Source: Spirodela intermedia
Lineage: Eukaryota > Streptophyta > Magnoliopsida > Alismatales > Araceae
Direction of reading: 5' to 3'
Assembly (NCBI GenBank): GCA_902729315.2
Contig: LR746278.1
Location: 1,313,001-1,377,000 of the forward strand
Length of the DNA stretch: 64,000 nucleotides
Shown here: in pieces, positions 24,386 through 38,200 of the stretch
Layout: every line of letters starts with the position of its first letter
Position numbering within the stretch: position 1 is the stretch's first letter
Program-made: the position numbers and the translations under genes
Notes under the pieces: model-generated
The model's input: the letters and a program-made list of their open reading frames with translations, nothing else
What the model was told of the DNA's origin: nothing
Database searches by the model: none

Positions 24386-27300
24386 CTATCTTTCCCCGTT
24401 GGCCGTTTCTCTTTCAGCCCTTTCAAAAAAAGGAAACAATTTCCTCCAACCCTGACCGTTGATCGCGATGCTTTTTTCAGGTTGTAGCCTGAGACGACTG
24501 CGGAGATACTACCCGTCGGCATGGTCTTCTGTAGGTGGGTCGTCATCTCTCTTATTTCAATTCTTAGTCAAGAGCCACCACGGTTGGCTGAAATATCTGT
24601 GTTAGGCATGATGTGAGAGTTCCATCAACCTGTAACCGCTTCAGGTCTTTGCATTGAACGGATTGGTCAAGGCTGAAGCGCAAAAATCTCTGTACAAATT
24701 GAAAGGACTAGCATCTCCCTCATTTGCGGATCCCAACGCTGATTTTTCCCGTTTGGGCAACTGGGCAGAGTCGGCATAATGGAGAAATTAGACATTAAAT
24801 GGCATGCTTCCCCTCTTATTTACCAAATTTCGTCCGTTTTGAGAGCAAAACAACTCATGACACCATACCATTTGACTTTCAAACGCAGGAACGGGCACTG
24901 AGACTCATTCATGGTGATTGATCGGTAAGTAGTTTATGCTTGCACTCTTGATTCCAGTTGGTTGACATGGTACATTTGATGTAGAAAAACTCAAAAATTC
25001 AATAGCGTTAAAGTAGCATCAAATTAGGCGTTTAGTTGCAATTGGTAGAATCAACTTTTACATGTGTTGCATGTTGTAAGAAGAGAGGGGGGGGGGGGGG
25101 GGGGGGGAGAGGGGTTTGTCTTGAAGCTGCACATAACTATTCTTGTAGCATTATTGGAGTGATTTTGCCATCATATCAGTTGCACACTTAAAATATAAAA
25201 ACTAAATATGTTTGTTAAAAGTATGTGCTTATCAAAGTCAATGTTGCACATTGTCTAGTTATATGAAGTGTAGGCTTATAAGTGTGTTTGTTTTCCTCAA
25301 TGTTCCATCCAACATTATTAATGAGAAAAAAAAAGGCCTACGAAAGATTGATGCCTTATAAAAATGTTTTAAATTTTGACATGTTCTCAACTCCCTTTTC
25401 TCTCTATAACAAACTTGGGTTTTCTTATGCAAGAGGATTTGATTTAATATTTTTTCTGACGAGCTAGTTTTTGAAAATAATAGTGTGTTTGGGCATCAGC
25501 TTAGTACAGACTAAAATAATATATTTTTCAAGAGTTACAATTCATTATTATAATTCAATTTAAATATTTATTTCTTCAACTCTTGGGTTTGTGTAAATAT
25601 CATGGAAGAAAGTTAACTATTACCCTAGCACTCATTTTACAACATATTTTAGTACATGATGTTAAATTAATGAAGTCATTCAACATAATCAATTAGCAAT
25701 GAGTATATTACAATAATGTATGATTGTATGTCAATGTTTCTAATTAATGTACAAAAAATTCTCATATGATGCCTTATGTGTAAGTTGACCGTTTGAATTT
25801 ATTACATTACGAATATAAGTTGAAGTACATAGAACACAACAAAGCAATCCCTTTAGAATCTGAATTAGAGTTAACACACCAATTTGACTCAAAGTTGATT
25901 AACAATGAGTGAGGTAGTCTCATTTTGATAATCATGTGTTTACTTTTGTATTAGGTGAGTGATGTAGTGAAAGTTCTAGAATAACATCAGGCTTTGTATA
26001 CACATATGAGATTTGAAATTGTTGAAGAATGAAAATCAAGACTAAAATCCATAGTCCATGAAAATCACAAATCTTTGGGTCCATAAGAATTTATTTGACA
26101 ATCCTTAGATCTACAAGATAAAAAAAAACCTTGAATAAGGTTGCTTGAATCAATAGGTAAAAAGAAGGATAATTATATCATTGATTGTCTCTTGTTGGTC
26201 AAATTAGTCACGTCTTTAAAAAAACTAGATCAATTAATAAAATTAATTCTTATTGATTATATTAATGAAGATCTATTCTAACATCATAATAATAGACGAA
26301 AATTCCAACAAGATTACATAGTGCCACCATACAAGTGCACACTGATTTCCTACCAATTCCATTAAACCTTTTTTATAGATATCAACTAACTATATGAATC
26401 ATAATTTCTAATGGACTACCAGCCACTTGAGATTAAATCATGAATATGAATCTAGAAAATCCAAAATAAACAAAGGAGCAACCAAGTTGATCTAGTTTCA
26501 TGGTCAAATCTAGCCAATTGCATAACCCTAAATCTAATATATAAATGGAGGAACATTATGACATGAGCAAAACAAGTATAAGAGAAGAAAAAGATAGTAA
26601 AATATGTTAGAATTCTAGAGTATTCATCTCCCTCCACACCAAGAAATAGAGCAAATGAGAGAAAAATGTCTTTGAAGTCTATGGGTTAGAAGAAAGGAGT
26701 CACAATACTAGCCAAATTACAAAAGTAACTAATTGTAATAAAGAGAAGTGACAAAATTAAAAATAATGAAGGCAAAAAGAGCATAATTCTTATGGAAAAT
26801 CATAAGGTGCATACTTTGGCATTGCTCTCTCAAGGGACTACTAACCTTCGAATTCTTTTTAACCTATGAAGTCTTTTCAAAAAGATCTTTAAAAAGACAA
26901 AAAAAATCAAATAATTAACAAGATAAGTATAATATAATATGCCAAACCCACTTCCTCCTACACCTACTAAGAGAGACATTATAGATTATAAAGGAAGAAT
27001 AAGGACAATGAAACTAAGAATGAACAAATCAAATCAAAAATAGATAAAAATAAGAATATCACATAAAAATAGAGAAAGAAATTAAAAAAAACTTGATCAT
27101 TATGTGAAGATTTATAGGGACTCTCATGAATAGGTAATTGGAGAACCTCTAAGAGGGAGAAAATGTCATTCTACATTCATCTCAAATTAGAATGCCAAAA
27201 TCTTACATTCATCTAAAATCACAGAATAAATATACAATCAAGATCACGAAAGAAACCATAAATGAATATAAAAGATAAGGTGAAGATCAAAATGAAAATG

Positions 27301-30300
27301 AATGCTAAAGTAGTATGAAGAGGCATGAGGAACATAATGGGTATGCATGGAGTGTTAAGTATATATAGCACATCAAAAGAAGATGGCATATAAATACACA
27401 TGGTGGGCATAGACAACATGGCAAATGTATGCAATTAAGTGAGAACATGTGATGTGAAATGTGCAAACAATGGACGAACACATGTGGAAAATACTCATGT
27501 TTGAACAAGTGTGCAAGTAATGATACATGATGTTGCTATTTTGACTTTTTGGTGAGAACATTATATATAGACATACAACAAATTACAATTCATTCATGAT
27601 ATTGATGGATGATCAGAATATCACCTACGTTAGTTGGTTGGCATGATAACATACTATGGATGTACCTAGATTACCAAGTATTCAACAAAATCTCTATTGA
27701 TAACAAATGTTATATCCTCAATGTTAAACACATGTTCAATCAATGGGTTTTCATCAAGCTCAACCTAAAAAAGTGGATAATATCAAGTTTGTATTTATAG
27801 AAGAAACTAATTAAAAATTTAATATGTGATCAATTACAACTCCTTTGAATTCACTTAGAATGTTATTCTAATTGACTAATTGTCTAACAACTTTTCATAT
27901 CCTAATAAACTATATTTTTTACTTATACTTGGTGAAGGGTTCAATAAAACTAGGTGAAATGCATAGATAGTAGGGGGGTGTATTGATTTTTTCACAACTC
28001 TTGTTCTATTCTTGTTTTTTATATTTGAGTGAATGTGTTGACACAAATGCTCACAGAACTTTTTTATTTTGAGTATGAGTTTACTCAAGGCTCTCTAACT
28101 CTCTACACATGTTTCTTTTCAACTCTCTTGTCACCACCAAATATGCCAAAATATTTTTATATTAAGTTACCGCTCACTTGACTACTTCCAACCCAAATTA
28201 TCTTTTATACAAAAGTTTACTATTTTATCTTAGAAATATACATTGATTTATGAGGATTATTAACTAAATCACATTACTTCGATCTCCTCAAAGATCACAT
28301 CCTTCATAGACACAACTAGACTCTCATCACCATGTGCTTTAGTTTAAACTTTTATTCACTCACCACTTAAGTACCTTAGGCTTGAAAGAGAGAGTTAGCC
28401 TTTAGAAAGAGTATTTCTTTAAATCACTACCATTGAATAAAGTATTGATGTAACTTTCAATTCTTTGTTGAAGCACACGATTATTGAACCTTGATAGATG
28501 AAGAAAGTTATTATTTACAATGTAGATATACAGTCTAAAAAAATGTATTTGTTCAAGTTTTTTTCTTCTTCTTCATAACCTCCTTTCTTTTATTCTCTAA
28601 TGTTCTCTTATATTTTTGTGTCTTGAAAGATGATCACATGAATTAAAAAATGCTTTATCTACGTGCTAATAATATTATCTCATTCTTTTATTTGAAGTTT
28701 ACTATTTCCACATTGATTGGAATTTAAAACTTGGCCTGCAGATTTAGGTTTTATTGATGAATATCTTTGTTGTTGGGGTTGAGTCCAAATAAAATTATTT
28801 AATATGTTGATATCTTTGTATATTTTGTCAATGTGTCATTGTCTAGAATGTTGACAATGATTTCACCTTTTCATGATTTTCTAAATATCTTCTCGCAACT
28901 GTTTATGAAGCATCATTGTATAGATATTTAATATGAGTCTTAATAGATACGTGATATCTGATTTTTTTGTATATTTTTACACAGATTTCTAGCTTACCAT
29001 TGTTCAAGTGTCTCAATACTTATATGTACCTTTGTTACTTCATATTTTTCATATATTTTTCTAGTTGAGGCTTCCATCTTGATGTCATTTATATTCTAAG
29101 ACTGAATCATGCACTTGACTTAGTATTTTTTTATTTTTAAAACATTTTTCTCACATAGGCTTCCAACTTTTTGACATTTAGGTTCTCTATTTGAATCATT
29201 GACTTGATTTAATATTCCTTGGTTTTCTAATTGTTTTCCCACTAAGACTTCTAACTTTCTATCATTCAAGTTTTGAGTTTAAATCTTATTAGTGACTCTG
29301 ATATTTTTGATATTTTGTAAATACTTCACGTGTTTACACTTTATTTTTATACTTATAACAACCTCTATGATGTTGTATTAGTTTCAACACATAAATCTAT
29401 CAAGAAATAATGTTGTGAATTCATTTGTTAGCCAGAGGATTACTCTAACATCCTCAATATACGCCTTTAATACTTCTTAGAAATATTAAACTTCTAACAT
29501 AAGTTCTAATAATATTTATTAAATATTCAATATAAAAATTTTAGCTTGTTGTATCAAAATTAAGGGTCAACAAGATGACTTCATTTTCATCTATTATGAA
29601 AACATTTTGACTTATAATAGTAACTACTAAGTGCATGTAGAATATATTTATTGATATATTATTTTTTTGTTAATAATAATATATTATCTACTTTAAAATC
29701 TTAAATTTGAGGTTAAAAAAACTATTTTTTTAGGGACATCATCAACAAAAGATAGTGTACATCAAGGAGTTGAATGAAGATTGATTCCTTAGAACACATC
29801 ATCAATATAAATGTAGTGAGCATGAACAAATATACAATATATCAACAATTTTGACCAACCCACTATATAATGACATTACATGAAAATGAGATGAACATAA
29901 CAAGTGGGCATTTTGACTTTGGGGAAACAATTATAATCGTGTTAGTTCTCTAGCTCCCCAACTCACCAAACTATATATAATTTATACTTATAGCAACAAT
30001 GGCATCATCAAAGGTGCATTCAATTGGGAGACTATCTTGTTGCCTTAGAGAGGCATAAGCTCAACGACAGAAGGTGCAACACTCAATGCATGAATGAAAG
30101 ATGGCCATCATGCTTTGTTTATGGAATTAGCAACATTACTTACTCGATAGTCACTTCACTATTTTCAAATAACGTAGTGGACAACTATTTCACCACAACC
30201 CAAATTGAGTATTAAAAAAGCTCAATAATAATAATTCATGATATAATTATATTTCACAATATAATACAGATTAAGACCACAAAACATCACCATAAATGTC

Positions 30301-30600
30301 AATGCTCTCAAAGATGACCACAAGCTCAAGCTATTAGACAACATCCACAACCTAAATGCCTCTAGGTAGACAATGGCTTTATATAAATTAGGGGACACCA
30401 CATCTAATGCCCAAAACCTTCGATAGACATTGATCATAAAGACTCACAAAACCTCACATCTCATAATTTAATCATCCAAGACACCAATGAATACTTACAC
30501 TCCAGAGTCATGACTTTTTATGACTATAGATCGACCAAGATGTCGAGTCATATGCCAAGTGCTACCTCATTTACCAAGACAAAATAGAATGACGAAAATT
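24386..30600. other. AT-rich intergenic desert with decayed repeats
   Basis: I see no genes. The first 500 bases hold the HEI10 3' region. From about 25000 the sequence is strongly AT-rich and poor in CpG, and no open frame exceeds about 70 codons. A homopolymer of about 21 G lies at 25088-25108. A PPT-like purine run occurs near 27150, and diverged tandem repeats occur at 28980-29330. The composition fits very old, C-to-T-decayed transposable elements, but I can name none in 25000-30000. Confidence 0.5.
28980..29330. repeat. Diverged ~88-bp tandem repeats, about four copies
   Basis: Successive blocks starting near 28980, 29066, 29155 and 29242 each hold a version of GGCTTCCAACTTTTTGACAT, then AATCATTGACTTGATTTAAT, then a T-rich end with a CAC or CTAG boundary. 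Spacing is 86-89 bases and similarity is moderate, best between the second and third copies. Confidence 0.55.
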
Positions 30601-31790
30601 ACTCAAAAGTGCTCCAACCAACTTCTCATTAAAGAAGTATTATGGCACACCATTGCCATAGATTTTATCACAAGTCTACTATAAGTTTAGCAACATGACA
30701 TCATTTTAATTGCTGCTATTAACGACATTCAAGGAGAAATAAATAAATAATAACCATCTTGTTTTATTCCTTTACTAAGAAGCAAAAAACTATCATCAAC
30801 TATCAAGTGACAAACAACAGAGGTCACTATCAATGCCACTGACACATAAGTTTCCTAATATAATGAGAAGCACGAGAGGCAACTACTTGGCATGACTGAA
30901 ATGATCTTTGGCTGTTCAAAAATCAAGCGGAGAGCTACCTTTATTCCTTTCCAATGAGTACATTAGACTTTGCAAGAGGGGGAGAATGTTATGAGTAATA
31001 GACAAAGGGCAAGAACAAACATAAATCAAATTAGTAGAGGACAATAGAAGAAACACAATGGATGTGCATTGTAGAAGGCATCCATGGTAGGCACTCCTGA
31101 TGTGGATGACACCATTGTGACAAGAGAAGGTGTGGTAGGCATCCATGGTGGGCACTCCTGGTGCAGAAGGTGTGGATGACGAATGGGCATTAGTGAGATG
31201 ATGAACAAACAACAGAGATGGAAAAACACATGAACACTCCAATGAGGGTGAGCATATGTGAGACCACCATTCCTACACAATGGTGGGAATAGGCACGCAA
31301 GCAACCACATTATCTGCATGATGGAGGGAACTCATAATAGGTGTCAGTAGAGTACAACAAAACACAGCAAATGAGACTCCCACGAGTCACCATAACAATC
31401 GAGAGGCAAACTAAAGAGCAATAAAAGTGGTGCAAATATGTTGTAATGACAGCTTTAACAATAGAAGGGTCCCCTATGAAGGAGGGAGAATTCAAGATCT
31501 TCCCCAAATCCTTTCCACCTCAGAGAAATATAGAAATGAAAAAAGGCTGACCAGTGAGGTGATTAGGCACTACCACACGAGATGACCCATGTGACAATTA
31601 GGACTGTATACACGTTCTAAATGGGCACTTGATGATGAACACATCCTTCCGTCCCCTCTCTCCAGCCCTGTAATTTAGAGATACCTCTATAAAAATGTAC
31701 AAAAGACATTAAAACCTCAAAATATTTATGAAGCCCCCAGAATTAAAAGATTTAATATAAGCCCTTATCCTCAAACTGTTGGCAAATGGA
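30601..31790 (+). mobile_element. Ty3/gypsy retrotransposon relic: integrase fragment, polypurine tract and probable 3' LTR
   Basis: Translation near 30643-30680 reads WHTIAIDFITSL, followed by a broken HDIILI-A-ND block. This is the start of the gypsy integrase core (W..I.MDFI..LP). A polypurine run at 30974-30986 is followed by TGTTATGAG at 30987, the usual PPT-TG start of a 3' LTR. A TATA box (CTCTATAAAAATG) near 31687-31699 fits an LTR promoter. The 3' edge is uncertain, and no matching 5' LTR was found in the desert upstream, so the copy is truncated or too diverged. Stops and frameshifts are abundant. Confidence 0.55.
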
Positions 31791-33194
31791 CCATATAGGG
31801 AACATACAAACCTTGTATGACTATTATATAATAAAAATTAAATCTTCATGGATTTTAAACACAATTTCCGTTAATTACCCGGCTTTGGAGGTTTCACAGC
31901 CGAGAGGAATATCGGTTGAGGCCTCCGGTCCCCGGCGGAGACCCTCCGGCGTTCGGGCCGCCATCACCAAACCCCGATGGCGTCTCCACCAATTTCGATC
32001 CCCCCTCTCTCTCTCGTTAACCATCCCCTGCCTCACCCAACGGGACCTCCTTGCCAATGTTAAGCCCGCAGTTGGTTATCTGCGACAGAGTGCCCGCAGA
32101 TTTTATTCCAATGCTCCGCCGCCGGGCGCCATCTTTCCATAATTTCTGTAATACTCATAAAATTCCCATGGCGACAGATTTATAAAGATGAGATTTTTCA
32201 AGGACGGCAGATTCTGCAACTACAAAATCAGATCGTCAGTCGATTTACGATAAGATTAAGAAATCCTTTGGCGCACATTTTTACCGCCAGATTCGAGCCA
32301 GCGAAATTTTTAGGTCTGTGAAACCTCAGATTCTAGCCATTCGTCTCACTGGATGAAGAGCTGCGACATGGCGTATAATCTTTCCGAGTTAATCCGTAAC
32401 AGTAAACCCTCTACGCTCTCGACCATCGGCCATCAATGACATATATGAAACCGAAAATGCTGATGAACTTGGATCATTCGCTGCGAACGGAAAATAATTG
32501 AAGGATAAACTTCGTTTTTACTCAAACTATTGATACGCATGGCTCAGAAAAAGAAATAGCGTGTTATCGAAGAGCAAAACTGGAGATCTGCGACTGAGAT
32601 CTCCACACTCACTGGTCAGGTAACAGTGAGAGCGAGAGGAAAGGAAGGGGAGACTCAGAAAGAACGCAGCGTAGACTTGTTAGACAAGATGAATCACATT
32701 AGAGTATCATCTCTACTTTTATTCTTCATCATCGCCTCCCGGCACAGAGAAGAAATAGAAACCGGAGAAGGAGAAATCGCAATGCCGAAAGGGCCATCTG
32801 CACGGAGAGGGCACACCGAAATGCAGGGAGAGGAAACTAAACCAGAGATTCGGCGCAGATCGGAGGTGAGGTGGGGAAAGAAGAAGGAAACTCAACAGCT
32901 ATAGCCCGGGGCAAGGGACCAACCGCTTTATGGACGAAGAGGAGGGAGGGGCTGAGAAAAACCCTAGGCGCCTAAATCGATCTGCTTAAAATGCTTTAAG
33001 TAGTAGCTATTTTTTTGTTATAACACCTCAAAAAGTATGCTAATTGTTGAAAACCCTCTTATTTTGTGCCTAGAAGAACTCTCGTTGGCATTGTTTTCAG
33101 TCCCTATATGAAAAATACAAGAGATGAGTGATTTTAACTCCATTTAACCCTTAAAAGAATGCTACCCTCACAACCCTACCCTAACCACCAAATT

Positions 33195-33254
<60 letters not shown>
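33195..33254. repeat. (CT)n microsatellite
   Basis: Pure CT run of about 60 bases in intergenic DNA. Confidence 0.9.
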
Positions 33255-33259
<5 letters not shown>

Positions 33260-34249
33260 TGGATTGTGATGCCCTCACATAGACTAATTTCTATCCATAG
33301 TCACGTGACCTCGTTGGGCTATTTAGAAACGGCTCCACTGCACTGTTTCACAAGGACTAACGCTTGAAGCTCCTTCGCCTCTTTGTATGCTATTCATCTT
33401 AATGAGATGGATAACTAGCACATGGATTGAACTATAATTCATTCTGGTGATGGGTAAATTATCCCAACTTAGTAGCTCCTTTACTTTTTTTTTTTATTAA
33501 ACTCCTGAGCGCCTATACAAGAAGATTATGAAAACTCCACATTTTTAGTAACATTTATGTCCGAGAGATATTAGCAGCTGCAAGCTTAGATAACTAATAT
33601 TATCATCCAATGGGGATCTAAATAGCTATCTTTATTTACATAGTTGTATCAAAATTCATTTTTCAGATATGTTAAGATAATGCCCAGGTTTATGAAAATA
33701 TATATTTCATGTTGGCATTGATGATATCGGGCCTTATCCACATTTTTAAAACAATGAAGGTTGTGAGTCTAATGAAGAGGTCCCCTCATCTGATGATTTT
33801 GTTATGTATAAATTGGGATGAAAGTCAAGGGAGCATCTACTATCAAAAAGCTTGCTTTTCTAGCTCAAAAAGGATTTCTAGTTTTCTTTGAGATCTTCAC
33901 AGGCCAAGTGAGTTGACCTAAAAACATTAAATTGTGAAGTCCAGTGAGTGCTCATCCTTGGATATGAAGTTTTTGTTCCAAATATGCCAATGAGACTTGT
34001 CCTGAATGCTGCCATGGTTGTTGCTCTCTCACCAGACCATTTTTTGCATTTTTCTAGAGCTTAAATGGCGAAAAACAGCTACCAACCAACGAATAAGATT
34101 ATTATTTTTTGAACTAAATAATGATTACTTCTAACATGTAAATTGATTTCTTGTGATGATATATCCAGTTAATTTTCTGTACGGCATTACTAGAATATGC
34201 CCTCACAGTTAACCCTTTTGACTAAAAAAAGGGTCAAAGGCTTAGGAAG

Positions 34250-34369
34250 ACTAGAATGTGTTTTTTTATACTATAGCCCCCATAAAATCACTGATTTTAT
34301 GGGGAGTCATAGATAATATCCCGCAAAGAACTAGAATGTGTTTTTTTATACTGTAGCCCCCATAAAATC
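34250..34369. repeat. Two-copy 40-bp direct repeat with internal hairpin
   Basis: 34250-34289 and 34330-34369 match at 39 of 40 bases and are spaced exactly 80 bases apart. The first copy runs into a palindrome (CCCCATAAAATC, then GATTTTATGGGG) at about 34277-34303. A further inverted pair, CCTTTTGAC/GTCAAAGG, lies at about 34214-34240. It could be the remnant of a small inverted-repeat element. Confidence 0.7.
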
Positions 34370-34747
34370 CTTCAATCATAAAAGGGTCCTACGCTTAGAT
34401 TCCTTAATATATAGGGTCAAAGGTCTCGCGCCACGAAGAATAGATTCCTGAGCCGACACCCCTCAAAATGGTCCGGTCCAGCCGTCGATATCCAGGCGCG
34501 CTTACCCGGCCCATTAAAATAGATGGGCCTGGAACGGCGAACAGGTATATCCAACACGTCAAAGTGCTCGCGGGCATTCAGACTTTCTCACTCTAGGTAG
34601 ATGACGTGGAGGACAAGCCAGGTGTCAGAGCCCCGCCCCCCCCTTTTGCCAAAACGATACATAAAACGTCATGTCTCTCGGTGCCCATCAGAGGGCCCAC
34701 CTTCCATATCCCAACCCTGTTAAAATATGCATTTGAAGAGGGCTGAT

Positions 34748-35201
34748 TCATACCTCGGTAAATGAGGTGACAGTTGTGAAGCCATGGTTATCGGGGAGCG
34801 GGCCGTTCCCGGGCCTGACGGAGATAATCACCTCCAGACCTGCCACAGGGAGAAGTCAACGGATGAGCCCAAACGAAAAAATCACTTCCAAAAATGGCAT
34901 AGTCTATTTATCAGCCAGGTAGGTCTGACAGGGATTTTCGATCTCACTGTGAGGAATCGGGTGGCAAGAATCGGAAGGGATCGACGATCTCGATTCAATC
35001 CGGACCGTAGTTTGGGCGGAAAATAAATAAATCCACACAGAAATTGAATGGATGGAACCGAGAGCGTTTACCAGCCGCCTTTGCTGCAACAGCCTCCTCG
35101 TAGACATCGGTCAGAAATAATATCTGTGAGGGCTTGTCCACTCCCACAGACTGATAGATCTCAGAGTAACTGCGAGACTCCCTCTTGTTGCTGTCACAGG
35201 C

Positions 35202-35283
<82 letters not shown>

Positions 35284-38200
35284 CATGAAAAAACTCTAAA
35301 GGGAAAAAGGGAGGTGAAAATATGGAAACCCACCCTATCGTGGTATCAAAAAACCCACACAAGTATTTCCTCAGATCACCATGTGCGGTGTTCCCAAAGA
35401 GGAGCCTCTGAGCCTCTCTGCTGCCACTGGAATAGATGTAAACCTGTAGGACAAGATTTCACAGTCCATTCCGGTTGAGGATCTTAAGAGTTGTCTTAAA
35501 TGGAAGAATAATCCAAAGAAAAGACAAAAAATAACAACTATTTTGCAGAGATAATTAGATGGGTGTGTGTAAATAAAATCAAACAACAGATCAACAGAAG
35601 AAGATTCAACAAAACCAAGTGGAGCGGCTGCACGAGCTGAACTAGCTGACTGGTGAGAGCGGTTCTTATAGATCACCAAGTTATGGGCCACGATGATTAG
35701 TACCTTGATGCCAGTCGCTTGCCATTTGCCCAGGGCTTCTGGCACATCGTCGAACACCACCCCTTGAAGTTCCTTGTTCTCAAACCCAGTTCTCCAAATA
35801 TGCCCCTACATGCGGGTATAAAAGGCAATAAAAATGTAAGCAATTCTGGATTACTATGGAGGGCACCATTCAATGAACAGACATATCACCTGTAGTTGTT
35901 TCAAAGCAGTGACTTTTCTGTCAGCCTTTATCATTGCTTCTACATTAGCGACAAGGCATTTTATTATATCATCTTTCCCAGAATCCTCGGAAGGAATAGG
36001 AACGGATCCAGGAACACGTTTTTCCAAATCATCCTTAACCTGTTATAGACAAATAGTTAACCTTGATCGCGAAGAATGATAGTGAATAATAGGCCAAGTG
36101 AGAAAGTGGGCTCCACCAAGGCAGAGTTGTCAAAGCATGAAGAAGAACGGCCAAACAAGAACTTTTAGCGCAGGAAATAATCATAGATTAATTTCTACAA
36201 CAGAAAAGCAAGGGAGAGTGTACTCCACTGCAGGTTATATATTCAAATGGACAAATCTACGGACTGGGGTTCACATGAATGGCTCCACAAGAACAAGAGC
36301 CTAAAAGAGAAGATATTGCGGTGGGTATTGCATCAGAGGTAAGAACCACATGCGCAACATCAAATTTGATATGAAAGTATCGACCAATATTTGCAAAAAA
36401 TAAAAATGACACAGAGTTTTGACCAAGAGTGTCAAATAGAGACCTCTGATCATGTACTATATGCTTCTTCTAGTGAAATTCGAAAGAGCTATGAAAACAC
36501 GAATGCAGAAAATCAACATGCGACAATAATTATGCCTTTCTTACTTGAGCACGTATCAACTTGATATCATCCTGCGTTTCAGCACTGTCATAAGTGGCAG
36601 TCAAGTGCTTCCGTACATTATCACGGGCATATGGGAACAGAACATCAGTCACAAAAGATATTGGTGTCGTTGTTCCTTCAATATCAAGGATGATACAATG
36701 CTGAAAAATAAAACAGTGGGTTCAAGTCATCTAACAGCGAAAAAAACATACTTCATTTTTGAATGCAAAAAAACGCCCTAATAAAGAAAATGGAAACAGT
36801 AAATGCAGAGAAGAGCCTAAAGAGGGTGGTTTCTGAGACATGACAGAGTCAAGTGCCACACTTACTCTAGATGGTTCAGGGACAGGATTCCGATTCTGAA
36901 GTTGAGCTTTCACAGAACCGGCTTGCTGTCTATTTGTATATTCATATCCTTTCGAGTTATGAATCGAACCATGGAGTGGAGTAGACCAATCTAAACCCAG
37001 ATTATGGAGTTTGAGAGCAGCTTCAAAAAGATAATGGTAGCATTCAGCCTGGAAAAAACCATGCCAGTTACACAACGGGTAAAATAATCCTAACAAACTC
37101 ATTTAGGGGATACACAAAAAAGCACATATTCACGAATAAATCACTTTATAAGAATAACATTCTATGAGGAATTAATCCACCGAGCATACTCTGACAATTG
37201 CGTTCACCGAAAAGCATTAAATGCCAAAAAGTTTCGCATTGAAACATAAGAATGTTTGCTATTTCCACAGTATTTCACTTGAAGGCAGCATCTGGTTATC
37301 GATGGCATACATTTCAAAACGTTGCAGATCAGCAGAGATGCTATCCAAGGCGGGACTATTATTGGGACGGAACAAAATACATACTGTTAAATAATAACAG
37401 GGTTCAACTAGGCCCAAGTTCTTACTCAATAAAAAACGATCTTAGGACCAAAGCCTCGATATCAACTAATATATCCTAGATGATACAAAAGAAATGAGAA
37501 ACGCATTTCAGAATACCGTAACATGTTGAAAGGCATAAGAGTAGGATGTACAATCAACTCATCACATCAAAACTGAGAAAATTACGCCAAATGTTCATTT
37601 AGATTTTCAGTGCACATTATGCATTGTTTTATCTTTAAACCATCTTCTGGTTCAGGTTTGACACTCATCGCATAAGCAATGAGCAGCATTGGTCAATTCC
37701 TTCAATTCCAGAAAGTACCTTGTGATTCCTTCGTCCATGTTTCAACTAGTAACGAAGAGGAAATGTTGGACAGTGATTTTCATTAAAAAAGCTACAAATT
37801 GGTTTGTTCAGTTGGGAGAGCACATATTTTCATATCATCACAGCAAAACAGATACACCATAAATGCAACAGCAACACAGGAGTAATTTCATATCAGAATG
37901 AACAATAATTGCGAATCCTCAGTTTGGATTCAGAAAAATTATTTTCATGCTTTCCACTAACATAAAAGTAACCTAACTTGCCTCCTGATGGGCAAAAACC
38001 CATTGGCTATACTATCCATACTCTAACACAAACATGATCAGCGAAAATAACAAATCATTTGTAAGCAGAAGAAACATACGTGCTAAACGATATATGCTTT
38101 CAATACACATTGGGAATCATGTGTCATAAGAGTAAGTAAAAATATTAAGAATATGAAGGGAATATCATGCTTCGTAAAAAAGGAAACGAACCTGAGTCTT

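Larger units (their letters stand above)
31791..34747. other. Intergenic between gypsy relic and DEP1; GC-rich island, CT microsatellite, short repeats
   Basis: About 31870-32950 is GC-richer than its surroundings and has short open frames on both strands that I cannot assign. A CT microsatellite fills 33195-33254. A 40-base repeat pair and hairpin lie at 34250-34369. About 34440-34747 must contain the DEP1 3' UTR. No gene is recognised. Confidence 0.45.

Noticed and set aside
26452-28088. Several 60-70 codon frames in the AT-rich desert
   Set aside because: Hydrophobic AT-rich translation with no start context or family match; expected by chance.
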